Below, in pieces: positions 1 through 10,496 of a stretch of 64,000 nt of DNA. Position numbers and translations under genes: made by a program. The notes under the pieces were generated by a model that had not been told where the DNA came from, ran no database searches, and saw nothing but the letters and a program-made list of their open reading frames with translations. The number at the start of each line of letters is the position of its first letter. Within the stretch, counting starts at the first letter, position 1. This DNA is from Aquipseudomonas alcaligenes NBRC 14159 (GTDB lineage Bacteria > Pseudomonadota > Gammaproteobacteria > Pseudomonadales > Pseudomonadaceae), in NCBI RefSeq assembly GCF_000467105.1, contig NZ_BATI01000034.1, positions 1 through 64,000 of the forward strand. The letters run 5' to 3'.

Positions 1-107
1 TTTCCTAAGGCGATATGCATTGGGCAATGCGCTGTAACAATAGCGACCCTGATATCGGTGAAAGCGACATAGCGCTTGATTAATTCCGGCAAAACTTTTC
101 CGACCCG

Positions 108-136
108 TTTACTTGGCGATTGTGTCTGTCTATTAT
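108..136 (+). promoter_or_regulatory. candidate sigma-70 promoter of mvaT
   Basis: TTTACT at 108-113 and TATTAT at 131-136 are separated by 17 bp, which predicts a transcript start near 143, about 37 bases before the mvaT start codon. The -35 matches consensus at four of six positions. This is a reading of the sequence only. Confidence 0.45.
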
Positions 137-179
137 CAGGCCACTTACTAACTGCAACTGGCCACCTGGGTAAAACAAC

Positions 180-560
180 ATGTCGCTGATTAACGAATAC
201 CGCGCCACCGAAGAAGCCATCAAAGAGCTGCAAGAGCGCCTGAAGAATCTGTCGCAAGATGACAAACTGAAGAAAGAACTGGAATTCGAAGGCAAACTGC
301 GCAGCCTGATGGCCGAATACCAGAAGTCCCTGCGTGACATCACCGCCCTGCTCGACCCTGAAAGTGCCAAAGCCGGCAAGGCCGCCCGCGGCGCCGCCAA
401 ACCGGCCAGCGGCAAGCGTGCGCGCAAGGTCAAGCAATACAAGAACCCGAACACCGGTGAAGTGATCGAAACCAAAGGCGGCAACCACAAGACCCTGAAA
501 GAGTGGAAGGCCAAGTGGGGCGCTGCCACCGTGGAAGGTTGGGCCACCCTGCTGGGTTAA
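180..560 (+). CDS. mvaT: MvaT, H-NS-family xenogeneic silencer
   Basis: Nucleoid-associated protein of the Pseudomonas H-NS family. It binds AT-rich DNA, silences horizontally acquired genes and modulates quorum sensing and small-RNA promoters. The 126-residue length is typical. Residues 1-60 form the charged coiled-coil oligomerisation region. A Gly/Ala/Lys-rich linker (about 62-80) follows. The C-terminal DNA-binding domain (about 80-126) carries the KGGN loop at 99-102, which inserts into the minor groove in characterised MvaT. The sequence is almost the same as P. aeruginosa MvaT from memory. The gene stands alone with its own promoter and ends in a strong terminator shared with convergent sbcB. 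The AT-rich leader regions of the 32-50 kb cluster are plausible targets. Confidence 0.96.
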   Translation: MSLINEYRATEEAIKELQERLKNLSQDDKLKKELEFEGKLRSLMAEYQKSLRDITALLDPESAKAGKAARGAAKPASGKRARKVKQYKNPNTGEVIETKGGNHKTLKEWKAKWGAATVEGWATLLG

Positions 561-573
561 TCCCTGCGCAATG

Positions 574-602
574 AAAAATGCCGGCGCTTGCCGGCATTTT
601 TA
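574..602 (+). terminator. bidirectional terminator between mvaT and sbcB
   Basis: Perfect 12-bp stem (574-585 with 590-601) around a GCTT loop. It has an A tract on the left arm and a T tract on the right, so it can terminate mvaT on the plus strand and sbcB on the minus strand. Confidence 0.9.
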
Positions 603-618
603 TTTGTCCGCCAATACC

Positions 619-2052
619 TCAGGAGCCGTAGCGGTTGCGCAGTAATTGCGCATGCTCGCGCCAGGCCTGCAATACCTGCTGCTGTGCCGGTGATGCCAGC
701 GGCCACTCCTCCTGCAATGCCTGCGCGAAGTTATCCAGCGTATTGGGCGCACCCACGGAACTATCGTTCAGACGCTGCCGACAGAACTCCCGCCAGCGCG
801 CCAGTTCCTCCCCCGCCAGCGAACTCGGAAAGTTGCGCGCACGGTAACGAAACAGCAACTCATCGAGGCGCGCATCGGCGAACGCCCAGTGGTCGCGCGC
901 CAGTTGCTCGGCAGACGCAGCCCGCACCTGCTCGCACAGACGCTTATCGCGATCGCCGAGGAACCCTGAATAAAGCTGCTGCTCGGGATCGTCCAGCGCT
1001 GCAAAGTCATCGCTCGCATAAACCTCCGCCAACTTGGCTTGCCAGACCGCCTGCGCCTGTCGCAGTACCTCGGCCTGCCGCTCGCACTCGGCCAGGTCGA
1101 GCTGCAGGCGAACCAGGTCCTGCTCGCGCAACACCTTCATCGGCGCCACGACCGGGCACTTGTTGATATGCAGCAGCTTGAGCGGCACCGGCAATTCGCC
1201 CTCGCCCAGCTCGTCGCGCCGCGTGTACAAACGCCGGCGCAATGTCTCGGCATCCAGCTCCAGCAGAGGCTGCACATCGGCCTGCAGGTCGCAGACGATC
1301 AGCGCATTGCGATTGCGCGGATGCCAGGCCAGCGGCAATACCGGTGCCAGATAGTGGCGGCTGCCGGCAAAACGACCGGACACATGCACCACCGGTTGCA
1401 GCAGGCTAATCTGCTCCATCACCTGATGCTTGCCACGCAGCTTGTAGAGAAAATCATAGAGCCGTGGCTGGCGCGCCCTGATCAGCCGCGCCAGATCGAT
1501 GGTGGCCCGCACATCGGACAGCGCATCGTGCGCCTGGCCATGCTCGATGCCGTTGGCCTGGGTCAGCCGCTCCAGCTTGAGCGAAACCCGCCCCTCCTCG
1601 TCCTGCGGCCACTCGATGCCGTCCGGGCGCAGCGCATAGGTGGCGCGCACCAGATCGATCAGATCCCAGCGACTGTTGCCACCCTGCCACTCGCGGGCAT
1701 AGGGATCGTAGAAGTTGCGGTAGAGGCTGTAACGCGTCACCTCGTCATCGAAACGCAGGCTGTTGTAGCCGGCGCCGCAGGTGCCTGGCTGCGCCAGCTG
1801 AGCATGTACTCGCGCCATGAACTCGGCCTCGGTCAGTCCCTTTTCCGCCAGAATCTGCGGCGTGATGCCGGTAATCCTGCAGGCTGCCGGATGCGGCAGG
1901 ATATCGTCGGAGGGCTTGCAATAGAGGTTGAGCGGCTCGCCGATTTCGTTGAGCTGCTCGTCGGTGCGCAGACCGGCGACCTGCAGCGGACGATCGCAGC
2001 GCGGGTTGATGCCGGTGGTTTCGTAGTCGTACCAGAAGATGCTGGAGCTCAT
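619..2052 (-). CDS. sbcB: exodeoxyribonuclease I
   Basis: Degrades single-stranded DNA 3' to 5' and acts in recombination and mismatch repair. The protein has 477 residues. The DEDDh exonuclease signature begins with DYETTG (Asp9, Glu11), followed by an SH3-like and a C-terminal extension typical of ExoI. The start at 2052 was chosen because MSSSIFWYDYETTG is the conserved N-terminus and GAAGGA lies six bases upstream; the longer open frame adds 28 arginine-rich residues with no support. It converges on mvaT, as in P. aeruginosa from memory. No sign of truncation. Confidence 0.95.
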   Translation of the reverse strand: MSSSIFWYDYETTGINPRCDRPLQVAGLRTDEQLNEIGEPLNLYCKPSDDILPHPAACRITGITPQILAEKGLTEAEFMARVHAQLAQPGTCGAGYNSLRFDDEVTRYSLYRNFYDPYAREWQGGNSRWDLIDLVRATYALRPDGIEWPQDEEGRVSLKLERLTQANGIEHGQAHDALSDVRATIDLARLIRARQPRLYDFLYKLRGKHQVMEQISLLQPVVHVSGRFAGSRHYLAPVLPLAWHPRNRNALIVCDLQADVQPLLELDAETLRRRLYTRRDELGEGELPVPLKLLHINKCPVVAPMKVLREQDLVRLQLDLAECERQAEVLRQAQAVWQAKLAEVYASDDFAALDDPEQQLYSGFLGDRDKRLCEQVRAASAEQLARDHWAFADARLDELLFRYRARNFPSSLAGEELARWREFCRQRLNDSSVGAPNTLDNFAQALQEEWPLASPAQQQVLQAWREHAQLLRNRYGS

Positions 2053-2193
2053 GGGCGATCCTTCAACGTGAGAGGGCCAGTCTAACAAAGCATGATCGCG
2101 CTCACGCGCCGCGCGGCGCGTACTTGCTGGCGCCATGCCACTGTCGCTAGCATGCGCCCCTCGGAATACCTACCACGACCAGGAATGTCTCGC

Positions 2194-3000
2194 ATGAATG
2201 AAGTAACGCTCCAGAACCCCTATACCATTCCCAGCAGCGACCTCATGGACAAGGCGGCGCCCGGCCAGGCCCTGTCGATCGAGGAAGCACTGACCCGTCG
2301 TTACGACTTCGCCATCTTCGACCTGCTTGGCGAAGCCTGGCGCAAAACCAAAGGCACCAAAGGCCTGATCTGGGGCGGTCTGTTCGCCTGTGCCGGCGTC
2401 CTGATCGGCGCCCAGCTCGCGCTCTATCTGGTCGCCATGGTCCTGGGGCTGGGCGCCTTCGGCCTGGCCGCCATCGGCGGCGGCGAAGGTGCGGCGATGG
2501 CTGGCGTTGTCGGCATGCTGCTGCTCACCGTACTCAGCACCGTGGTCAGCCTGGCCATCACCTATCCGTTCATGGCCGGTTTCAACATGATCGGCATTCG
2601 CCAGGCCGCCGGACAACCGCTGCGTTTCGGCGAATTCTTCGCCCATTTCAATCGCACCCTGGCGCTGCTGGGCGCAGCCATCCTGATGAGCATCGCCATC
2701 ATCATCGGCTTCGCCCTGCTGGTACTGCCCGGTATCTACCTGTCGATCGCCACGCTGCTGACCATCCCGCTGGTGGTCGAGCGCAAGCTGTCGCCCTGGC
2801 AGGCCATGATGGTGTCCTGCAAGGCGATCACCCAGCACTGGTTCAAGGTCTTCTTCCTGTTCCTGACGATGAACATCGTCGTCTGGATCAGCATGCTGCC
2901 GCTGGGCATCGGCCTGATCTGGACCATCCCGATGTTCATCGTGATGATCGGCGTTCTGTACAACCGCATCTTCGGCGTGCTGCCCCCGCCGGCCCACTGA
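2194..3000 (+). CDS. BPSS1780-like / glycerophosphodiesterase-domain-type membrane protein
   Basis: Protein of 268 residues with a hydrophilic N-terminus (about 60 residues) and about five to six transmembrane segments, alanine- and glycine-rich. It resembles the uncharacterised polytopic proteins annotated as BPSS1780-family or DUF975-like. The start at 2194 (MNEVTLQ) is preferred because AGGA lies nine bases upstream, whereas the ATG at 2185 abuts the AGGA. It is the first gene of a run of membrane proteins leading to MoxR and DUF58 genes. The role is unknown; membrane organisation is only inferred from context. Confidence 0.8.
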   Translation: MNEVTLQNPYTIPSSDLMDKAAPGQALSIEEALTRRYDFAIFDLLGEAWRKTKGTKGLIWGGLFACAGVLIGAQLALYLVAMVLGLGAFGLAAIGGGEGAAMAGVVGMLLLTVLSTVVSLAITYPFMAGFNMIGIRQAAGQPLRFGEFFAHFNRTLALLGAAILMSIAIIIGFALLVLPGIYLSIATLLTIPLVVERKLSPWQAMMVSCKAITQHWFKVFFLFLTMNIVVWISMLPLGIGLIWTIPMFIVMIGVLYNRIFGVLPPPAH

Positions 3001-3014
3001 GCGCGGTGAAAGTT

Positions 3015-3040
3015 CGGGCCGCCTCGCGCGGCCCGATTGC
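3015..3040 (+). terminator. GC-rich hairpin, possible weak terminator
   Basis: An 8-bp stem (3015-3022 with 3028-3035) with a CTCGC loop, followed by a poor T tract. It sits between the first membrane gene and the RDD gene, so it may only attenuate read-through. Confidence 0.4.
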
Positions 3041-3092
3041 TTTAGCGCCCTGCTGCTCGCTAGCATCAGGCATTCTTCGATGCAGTAGACCG

Positions 3093-3806
3093 ATGTCCGC
3101 CATTTCAGCCACGCCCCCAGCCGCATTGCTGGACACCCGCCACCAGGTGGAAACGCCAGAGGGCATCGACCTGATCCTCCGGCCCGCCGGCCTGTTGCCG
3201 CGCGCCCTCGCCTTCGGCATCGACCTGCTGATCCGCGGCGCCATCCTGCTGGGCGCCTTTTTCATCCTGGCCATCCTCGGCCAGTTCGGCATGGGCCTCG
3301 GCACCATCCTGTATTTCCTGATCAACTGGTGGTACCCGGTGCTGTTCGAAGTGCTCTACCAGGGCCGCACCCCCGGCAAGAAGGCCATGGGTCTGCGCGT
3401 GATACACGATGACGGCACGCCGGTAGGCTGGGCGGCCTCGCTGACCCGCAACCTGCTGCGCGCCGTGGACATGCTGCCCTTCGCCTACTGCGTCGGCGCC
3501 GTCAGCAGCCTCAGCCACCCGAGTTTCAAACGCCTCGGCGACCTCGCCGCCGGCACCCTGGTGGTCTATCGCGACGAGCCGCCCAAGCGTCCGCAACTGC
3601 CGGAAGCAGACGCCGAGCGCGCGCCCTTCAGCCTGAGTCTGGTCGAGCAGCGTGCCCTGCTGGACTTCGCCGAGCGCAGTGCCGACCTTTCGGCCGCGCG
3701 CCGCGCCGAGCTGGCCGGCATTCTCGCCGAGCCCCTGGAGAGCCTGCCAGAGCAGACCGAGAAGCGCCTGCACGGCATCGCTCGCGGCCTGTTGGGGTCG
3801 GCATGA
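3093..3806 (+). CDS. RDD family membrane protein
   Basis: Protein of 237 residues. The RDD domain covers about residues 20-160 and shows the conserved arginine in PRALAFGIDLLIRG and the aspartates in the first and last membrane segments, followed by GRTPGKKAMGLRV and FKRLGDLAAGTLVVYRD. The cytoplasmic tail (about 165-237) is charged. RDD proteins are integral membrane proteins, some proposed as transporters; the substrate is unknown. The start at 3093 gives the usual short N-terminus; the longer open frame adds an unrelated cysteine-rich leader. It overlaps the SpoIIM-like gene by ATGA, which indicates translational coupling. Confidence 0.88.
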   Translation: MSAISATPPAALLDTRHQVETPEGIDLILRPAGLLPRALAFGIDLLIRGAILLGAFFILAILGQFGMGLGTILYFLINWWYPVLFEVLYQGRTPGKKAMGLRVIHDDGTPVGWAASLTRNLLRAVDMLPFAYCVGAVSSLSHPSFKRLGDLAAGTLVVYRDEPPKRPQLPEADAERAPFSLSLVEQRALLDFAERSADLSAARRAELAGILAEPLESLPEQTEKRLHGIARGLLGSA

Positions 3807-4783
3807 AGCAGCATCTGTTCGAACAGCGCCACGCTGCCGACTGGCAACGCTTCGACGAGTGCCTGAGCGCATTGGAAAAGGGCAAGGCCGAGCGCCAGGC
3901 AAGCGAACGCTTTGCCAACGACTATCGCCACCTGTGCCAGCACCTGGCCCTGGCCGAAGAGCGCGGCTACAGCAGCCACCTGATCGACCAGCTGCAGCAA
4001 CTGGCCATGCGTGGCCACCAGCAGTTCTATCGCCACCGCAGCCATCTGGGTGCGCAGATCATCCGCTTCGTGATTGCCGGTTTCCCGCAACTGGTGCGCC
4101 ATGAATGGCGCGCCGTGCTGGCCGGCTGCCTGCTGTTCTTCGGCGCCCTGATCGGCATGGGCCTGCTGACCTACCTGTTCCCCGAACTGATCTACAGCCT
4201 GATCGCGCCGGAACAGGTGCGCGAAATGGAACGGATGTACGACCCCGGCGCCCAGCGCATCGGCCGCTTTGCCGAGCGCGACTCCGGCGACGACTGGATG
4301 ATGTTCGGCTTCTACATCATGAACAACATCGGCATCGCCTTTCAGACCTTCGCCAGCGGCCTGATCTTCGGCCTCGGCAGCCTGTTCTTCCTGCTCTACA
4401 ACGGCCTGGTGATCGGCGCCATCGCCGGCCACCTGACGCGCATCGGCTACAGCGAGACCTTCTGGTCCTTCGTCATCGGCCACGGCGCCTTCGAACTCAC
4501 CGCCATCGCCTTCGCCGGCGCCGCCGGCTTCAAGCTCGGCTGGGCGCTGCTCGCCCCCGGCCGCCTGCCCCGCGGCGAAGCGCTGCGCCGCGCTGCCCGC
4601 CAGGCCATCCAGCTGGTGGCCGGGGTCATTCTGTTTCTGCTGATCGCCGCCTTCGTCGAGGCCTATTGGTCCTCCATGACCTACGCCAGCCCCCTGACCA
4701 AGTACGGGGTCGGCGCCGGCCTGTGGCTGCTGGTGACCGCTTACTTCCTGCTCGCCGGACGGACTCACCATGCGCCTGACTGA
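3803..4783 (+). CDS. stage II sporulation protein M-like (DUF95) membrane protein
   Basis: Protein of 326 residues with a soluble N-terminal part (about 1-95) and about five to six transmembrane helices. It has the SpoIIM/DUF95 pattern: a glycine-rich block around FASGLIFGLGSLFFLLYNGLVIGA, then a GHGAFELTAIAFAGAAGF helix with the conserved His-Gly-x-Phe-Glu. In Gram-negatives this family occurs beside RDD, DUF4129, MoxR and DUF58 genes, exactly as here, rather than in sporulation. It overlaps the upstream gene by 4 bases and the downstream gene by 14. Function is unknown; a membrane complex assembled by the MoxR ATPase is an inference. Confidence 0.87.
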   Translation: MKQHLFEQRHAADWQRFDECLSALEKGKAERQASERFANDYRHLCQHLALAEERGYSSHLIDQLQQLAMRGHQQFYRHRSHLGAQIIRFVIAGFPQLVRHEWRAVLAGCLLFFGALIGMGLLTYLFPELIYSLIAPEQVREMERMYDPGAQRIGRFAERDSGDDWMMFGFYIMNNIGIAFQTFASGLIFGLGSLFFLLYNGLVIGAIAGHLTRIGYSETFWSFVIGHGAFELTAIAFAGAAGFKLGWALLAPGRLPRGEALRRAARQAIQLVAGVILFLLIAAFVEAYWSSMTYASPLTKYGVGAGLWLLVTAYFLLAGRTHHAPD

Positions 4784-6356
4784 CGCCAGCGTTGCCATCC
4801 GTCCGCGCAGCGCCTGGGAAGCCATCGACCTTGGCGTGCTCCTGGCCCGGCGCCACGCCGGCCTGCTGATGCTCAGCTGGGCCGCCGTGACGCTGCCGCT
4901 GTTCGCCCTCCTCAGCGCGCTGCTATGGCGCTATCCGAGCCTCGCCGTACTGCTGTTCTGGTGGCTGAAGCCGGCCTGGGAACGCCTGCCCCTGCATATC
5001 CTGTCGCGCTCGCTGTTCGGCGAGGTGCCCACGCTCCGGGAAGCGCTGCGCGCCCTGCCGCGCCTGCTCAAGCCACAGCTGCTGGCCAGCCTGACCTGGC
5101 GCCGCCTGAGCCCGACGCGCAGCTTCGACCTGCCGGTGCTGCAGCTCGAAGGCCTGGGCGGAGAGGCCCGCAGCAAGCGCCTGACCGTGCTCGGCCAGCG
5201 CCACGCCGGCAGCGCCGCGTGGCTGACCATCTTCGGTGTGCACCTGGAAATGCTCCTGTGGATGGGCCTGGCCACCCTGCTCTGGCTGCTGGTGCCGCAG
5301 CAGGTCGAGATCGAGTGGGACTGGAACGCCCTGATCGCAGCCAGTAGCGGCGAGTGGCTGTGGCTGGAACACCTGTCCAACCTGCTCTACGTGCTGGTGC
5401 TGGTGTTCTGGGAGCCGATCTACGTCGCCTGCGGCTTCACCCTCTACCTCAACCGCCGCACCGAGCTGGAAGCCTGGGACATCGAGCTGACCTTCCGCCG
5501 CCTGCGCCAGCGCCTGCTCGGCAGCGCCTATGCCCTGCTGCTGGCCGGCATCGCCCTGGTGCTGTTACTGCCGGCCGGCGAAGCACTGGCCGACGAGCCG
5601 GCCGCCAGCTGCCCGGTGCCCTTCGACGATCCCATGGGCCCGGATGCCGAGCGCCTGCTCAGCCAGCCATTGACCAGCAAGGCCGCCCAGGACGGCATTA
5701 CCCGTCTGCTCGAGGCGGCGCCTTTCGAGAATCGCGAAACCGTCACCCGCTGGCGCTTCGGCGAGGAAGAAAAAGCCGAAGAACCGAGTGAGGAAGACAT
5801 CAAGGGCTTCGCCGAGACGATCGAGAAGCTGCTCAAGATCGGCGAATGGTGGGGCAAGCTGGACCTGGTCGCCCTGACCGTCGAAACCCTGCTGTGGGCC
5901 GCGCTGATCCTGCTGATCGGCCTGCTGCTGTGGCGCTATCGCGAGTGGCTGAGCATCTTCGCCGGCCGCATCGGGTTGCCGCAGCGCCGCATCCGCGCCA
6001 TGCCGCAACAGCTTTTCGGCCTCGAAATCGCGCCGGAGAGCCTGCCCGACGATGTCGCCGGCGAGGCCGAAAGACTTTGGGCCGAGCACCCGCGCGAAGC
6101 CCTCGGCCTGCTCTATCGGGCCCTGCTCAGCCGCCTGCTGCATGATTTCCGCCTGCCCCTCAAGGGTTCGCACACCGAGGGCGAAGTGCTGCGCCTGGTC
6201 GAGGGCCTGCACAACGATGAACTGAGCCGTTTCAGCCAGGCGCTGACCCGCCACTGGCAGAACCTCGCCTACGGCCACCGCCTGCCACCGGAAAATCTCA
6301 AGCGAGGCATCTGCGAGGCCTGGCGCCGCCTGTTCGCCCAGGAGCGCCGCGCATGA
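4770..6356 (+). CDS. DUF4129 domain membrane protein
   Basis: Protein of 528 residues with several N-terminal membrane segments (within about 30-270), a soluble periplasmic-type stretch (about 270-355), one further membrane helix (about 370-395) and a C-terminal DUF4129 domain. The DUF4129 region has the usual PREALGLLYRALLSRL, HTEGEVLRL and AYGHRLPP features. Related proteins occur with transglutaminase-like and MoxR/DUF58 genes. It starts inside the SpoIIM-like gene and overlaps the next gene by ATGA. Function is not established; the conserved gene order suggests one complex. Confidence 0.85.
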   Translation: MRLTDASVAIRPRSAWEAIDLGVLLARRHAGLLMLSWAAVTLPLFALLSALLWRYPSLAVLLFWWLKPAWERLPLHILSRSLFGEVPTLREALRALPRLLKPQLLASLTWRRLSPTRSFDLPVLQLEGLGGEARSKRLTVLGQRHAGSAAWLTIFGVHLEMLLWMGLATLLWLLVPQQVEIEWDWNALIAASSGEWLWLEHLSNLLYVLVLVFWEPIYVACGFTLYLNRRTELEAWDIELTFRRLRQRLLGSAYALLLAGIALVLLLPAGEALADEPAASCPVPFDDPMGPDAERLLSQPLTSKAAQDGITRLLEAAPFENRETVTRWRFGEEEKAEEPSEEDIKGFAETIEKLLKIGEWWGKLDLVALTVETLLWAALILLIGLLLWRYREWLSIFAGRIGLPQRRIRAMPQQLFGLEIAPESLPDDVAGEAERLWAEHPREALGLLYRALLSRLLHDFRLPLKGSHTEGEVLRLVEGLHNDELSRFSQALTRHWQNLAYGHRLPPENLKRGICEAWRRLFAQERRA

Positions 6357-7632
6357 CTCGGCCGATGAAGCTTGCCCTCGGCGGCCTGCTGCTGATCCTC
6401 CTCGGCTGGGGCGGCCTGCTGCTGGTGCAGCGGCTGCAACCCTACGAAGAACAGATCGACCACGGCCCCTCTCCCGAGGCGAGGGCCAACGATTACCTGG
6501 CGGCCGAACTGTTCCTGCGCCAACAGAAGATCAACGTCAGGCGCGCCGATGGCCTGGAAGTGCTCAAGGACCTGCCCGCCGCCGGTCAGACCCTGATGCT
6601 GCTGGGGCCACGCCACAACATGACGCCGCGCCAGAACCAACAGGTACTGGACTGGACCGCCAAGGGCGGGCACCTGGTGTTCGTCGCCGAAGAGATGTGG
6701 GACGAGGAGGAAGGTCGCAGCGGCGACCTGCTGCTGGACAGCATCGGCGTGCAGCAGTACGACACCAGCCTCGAAGAGGACGAAGGCAGCGAAGAGGCCG
6801 TCGAAGACGAAGCGCTGGATAGCGAAGCCGAAGCCGAAGCCGAAGCCGAAGCCGAAGCCGAAGCCGAAGCCGAAGCCGAGACTGCGGGCACCGACGAGGA
6901 GGCGCAAGCCGCCGAGGAAGAAGATCGCTACCCGGAGCTGACCAAGATCTACCTGGAGAACGAGGACGCCCCGGCCTACGTCGAGTTCAACACCAGCTTC
7001 CACCTGCTCGACAGCGAGAACCGCGCCTACGCCTGGGCCAACAGCGGCGAATCCACCCACATGCTGCAACTGCAGCATGAGCAGGGCCTGATCACCGTGC
7101 TGACCGACGCCTGGCTGTGGCAGAACGATCGCATCGGCGACTACGACAACGCCTGGCTGCTCTGGTACCTGGGCCAGGACAGCGCCGTGACCCTGGTCTA
7201 CAGCGCCGAGCGCGATGACCTGCTCAGCCAGCTGCTCAAGCACTACCCCGCCGCACTGGTGGCCCTCGCCCTGCTACTGGCCCTGCTGCTGTGGCACGTC
7301 GGCCTGCGCCACGGCCCGCTGCAGACGCCGCAGGTGCCGTCGCGCCGCCAGCTGGAGGAACACCTGCGCGCCGGCGCCGACTTCCTGCTGCGCCGCGTCG
7401 GCCAGCAACAGCTGCTGAGCACTCTGCAGCGCGACATCCTGCGCCGTGCCCGCCATCGTCACCCCGGCTTCGAACGCCTGCCGGTGGCCGAACAGTGGCA
7501 GGTCCTCGGTCGTCTCACCCGCCTGCCCAGCGGCGCCGTCAGCGCCGCCATGCGCCCGCTGCCGGCACAGCGTCTGTCCGCCGCCGACTTCACCCGCCAG
7601 GTCGCCAACCTGCAAACTCTCAGGAATGCCCT

Positions 7633-7636
<4 letters not shown>
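6353..7636 (+). CDS. DUF4350 domain protein with an (Ala-Glu) repeat
   Basis: Protein of 427 residues. An N-terminal membrane anchor (about 7-25) is followed by a DUF4350-type domain (about 40-110), then a highly acidic linker in which Glu-Ala is repeated about ten times (about residues 157-176). A second membrane helix (about 301-320) and a basic cytoplasmic tail end the protein. The linker is encoded by a hexanucleotide tandem repeat at 6823-6879. The gene overlaps its neighbours by ATGA on both sides. Its place directly before MoxR is usual for the family. No enzymatic activity is known. Confidence 0.86.
6823..6879 (+). repeat. CGAAGC hexanucleotide tandem repeat, about 9.5 copies
   Basis: Uninterrupted 6-bp period within the DUF4350 gene. 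Each unit adds Glu-Ala, so copy-number change would alter linker length without breaking the frame. Confidence 0.95.
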
Positions 7637-8702
<1,066 letters not shown>

Positions 8703-8706
<4 letters not shown>

Positions 8707-10034
8707 AACCCTCGCGCCTGTTACTCGCCCTGATCGGCGGCCTGCTGGCCCTGGCGATCGTCCTCGGCAGCCTGCCGCTGCTCGGCATCAAGCTGCCGCA
8801 GACCCTGCAGCCGCTGTGGTGGGGCCTGCTGCTGGCACTGCTGCTGATCGCCGCTGCAGATGCCCTCTGGCTGCGTCGCCTGCCGACGCCGCGCCTGCAG
8901 CGCCAGCTGCCCGGCAACCTGCCGCTGGGACGCTGGAGCGAGGTGCGCCTGACCCTGCACCACGATTATCACCAGCCGCTGGTGGTGCAGGCCTTCGACC
9001 ACCTGCCCGAGCACATGGATTTCGAGTTCATGCCGCAACAGGTGGAGCTGCATCCGGGCGAGCAGACCGAGTTCGGTTACCGGGTACGCCCACTCAAGCG
9101 CGGACATTTCCGCATTCCGCGCTGCGAGCTGCTGCTGCCCAGCCCGCTGCGCCTGTGGCAGGCCCGCCGCTTCATCGACCAGGCCAGCGAAACCCGCGTC
9201 TACCCGGACTTCGCCCGCCTCTACGGCGCCCAGCTGATGGCGGTGGACGACTGGCTCAGCCAGATGGGCGTGCGCCAGCGTCAGCGCCGCGGCCTCGGTC
9301 TGGAATTCCACCAGTTACGCGACTTCCGCGACGGCGACACCCTGCGCCAGATCGACTGGAAAGCCACCGCGCGCAAGCGCACGCCAATCGCCCGCGAATA
9401 CCAGGACGAACGCGACCAGCAGATCGTCTTCCTGATCGACTGCGGCCGCCGCATGCGCAGCCAGGACGACGAGCTGTCGCACTTCGACCATGCGCTCAAT
9501 GCCTGCCTGCTGCTCAGCTACGTAGCGCTGCGCCAGGGCGACGCCGTGGGCCTGGCGACCTTCGCCGGCGAGCAGGACCAGTACGTGGCCCCGGTCAAGG
9601 GCCAGGCCCATATCGGCAGCCTGCTCAACGCCGTGTACGCGCTCGACAGCACCCGTCGCCCGGCTGACTACGCAGCCGCGATCAATGCCCTGCTGGCGCG
9701 CCAGCGCCGCCGTGCGCTGGTGGTACTGGTGACCAACCTGCGCGACGAGGACGACGAAGAGCTGCTCGGTGCGGTCAAGCGCCTGGGCCGCCAGCATCGG
9801 GTACTGATAGCCAGCCTGCGCGAGGAAGTACTGGATCGCCTGCGCCACACCCAGGTACAGGACTACGAGCAGGCCCTGGCCTACTGCGGCACGGTCGATT
9901 ACCTGAATGCCCGCGCCGGCCTGCACGAGCGCCTGCTGGCGCACGGCGTACCGGTGCTGGATGCACGGCCGAAGGAGCTGGGCCCGGAGCTGGTCGGACG
10001 CTATCTGGCCTGGAAGAAGGCCGGGGTGCTCTAA
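8703..10034 (+). CDS. DUF58 domain (VWA-like) protein
   Basis: Protein of 443 residues starting with GTG and overlapping moxR by GTGA. Two N-terminal membrane helices (about 5-60) are followed by a beta-rich segment and the DUF58 core around residues 200-250, containing the signature GLEFHQLRDFRDGDTLRQIDWK. A VWA-like fold follows, with the MIDAS-type stretch FLIDCGRRM. DUF58 proteins are the usual partners of MoxR ATPases. It closes the operon 2194-10034; a hairpin follows between it and convergent dgkA. Confidence 0.9.
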
Positions 10035-10054
10035 GCTCCGCCCAGCGGCGGAGC
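10035..10054. terminator. hairpin between convergent DUF58 gene and dgkA
   Basis: Perfect 8-bp GC-rich stem (10035-10042 with 10047-10054) around CAGC, with no T tract on either side. It may stop transcription only partly. Confidence 0.4.
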
Positions 10055-10060
10055 CGGCGA

Positions 10061-10426
10061 TCAGCCGAGCAGAATGATCGCCCAGACCAGGCCGATCACC
10101 ACCAGCGAAGTGAGCTGCGCGGCGCTACCCATGTCCTTGGCATTCTTCGACAGCGGGTGGCGCTCCAGCGAGATGCGGTCGATGGCCGCTTCCACCGCCG
10201 AATTGAGCAGCTCGACGATCAGCGAGAGCATGCTCACCGCCACCATCAGCGCCCGTTCCACCGGGCTCACGTCGAGCCAGAAAGCCAGCGGAATCAGCAC
10301 CACGTTGAGCAGCACCAGCTGGCGGAAGGCGGCTTCGCCGGTAAAGGCCGCGCGCAGGCCGTCGAGGGAATAGCCGGCGGCGTTGAGGATACGTTTCAGG
10401 CCGGTCTGGCCCTTGAATGGCGACAT
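10061..10426 (-). CDS. dgkA: diacylglycerol kinase
   Basis: Small inner-membrane kinase that phosphorylates diacylglycerol, recycling lipid released during osmolyte and lipopolysaccharide modification. The protein has 121 residues, the normal length, with three transmembrane helices. Conserved family features are GEAAFRQ near residue 30 and VELLNSAVEAAIDRIS around 71-86, which contains the catalytic and metal-binding acidic residues, followed by the KDMGSAAQ segment. It lies beside the ErdR-like regulator, as in P. aeruginosa (PA3603-PA3604 from memory). The ribosome-binding site is weak. Confidence 0.95.
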   Translation of the reverse strand: MSPFKGQTGLKRILNAAGYSLDGLRAAFTGEAAFRQLVLLNVVLIPLAFWLDVSPVERALMVAVSMLSLIVELLNSAVEAAIDRISLERHPLSKNAKDMGSAAQLTSLVVIGLVWAIILLG

Positions 10427-10496
10427 GGAGAACGACAGTCCTGTGCAATGGAGGTCGGCACCTTAAGCACCTGACCGTCAAAAATGCGTGAAGGGC

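Noticed and set aside
6269..7243. Antisense open frame opposite the DUF4350 gene with a Gly-Phe repeat
   Set aside because: The Gly-Phe ladder is only the complement of the CGAAGC repeat read in reverse. The sense gene fits the operon.
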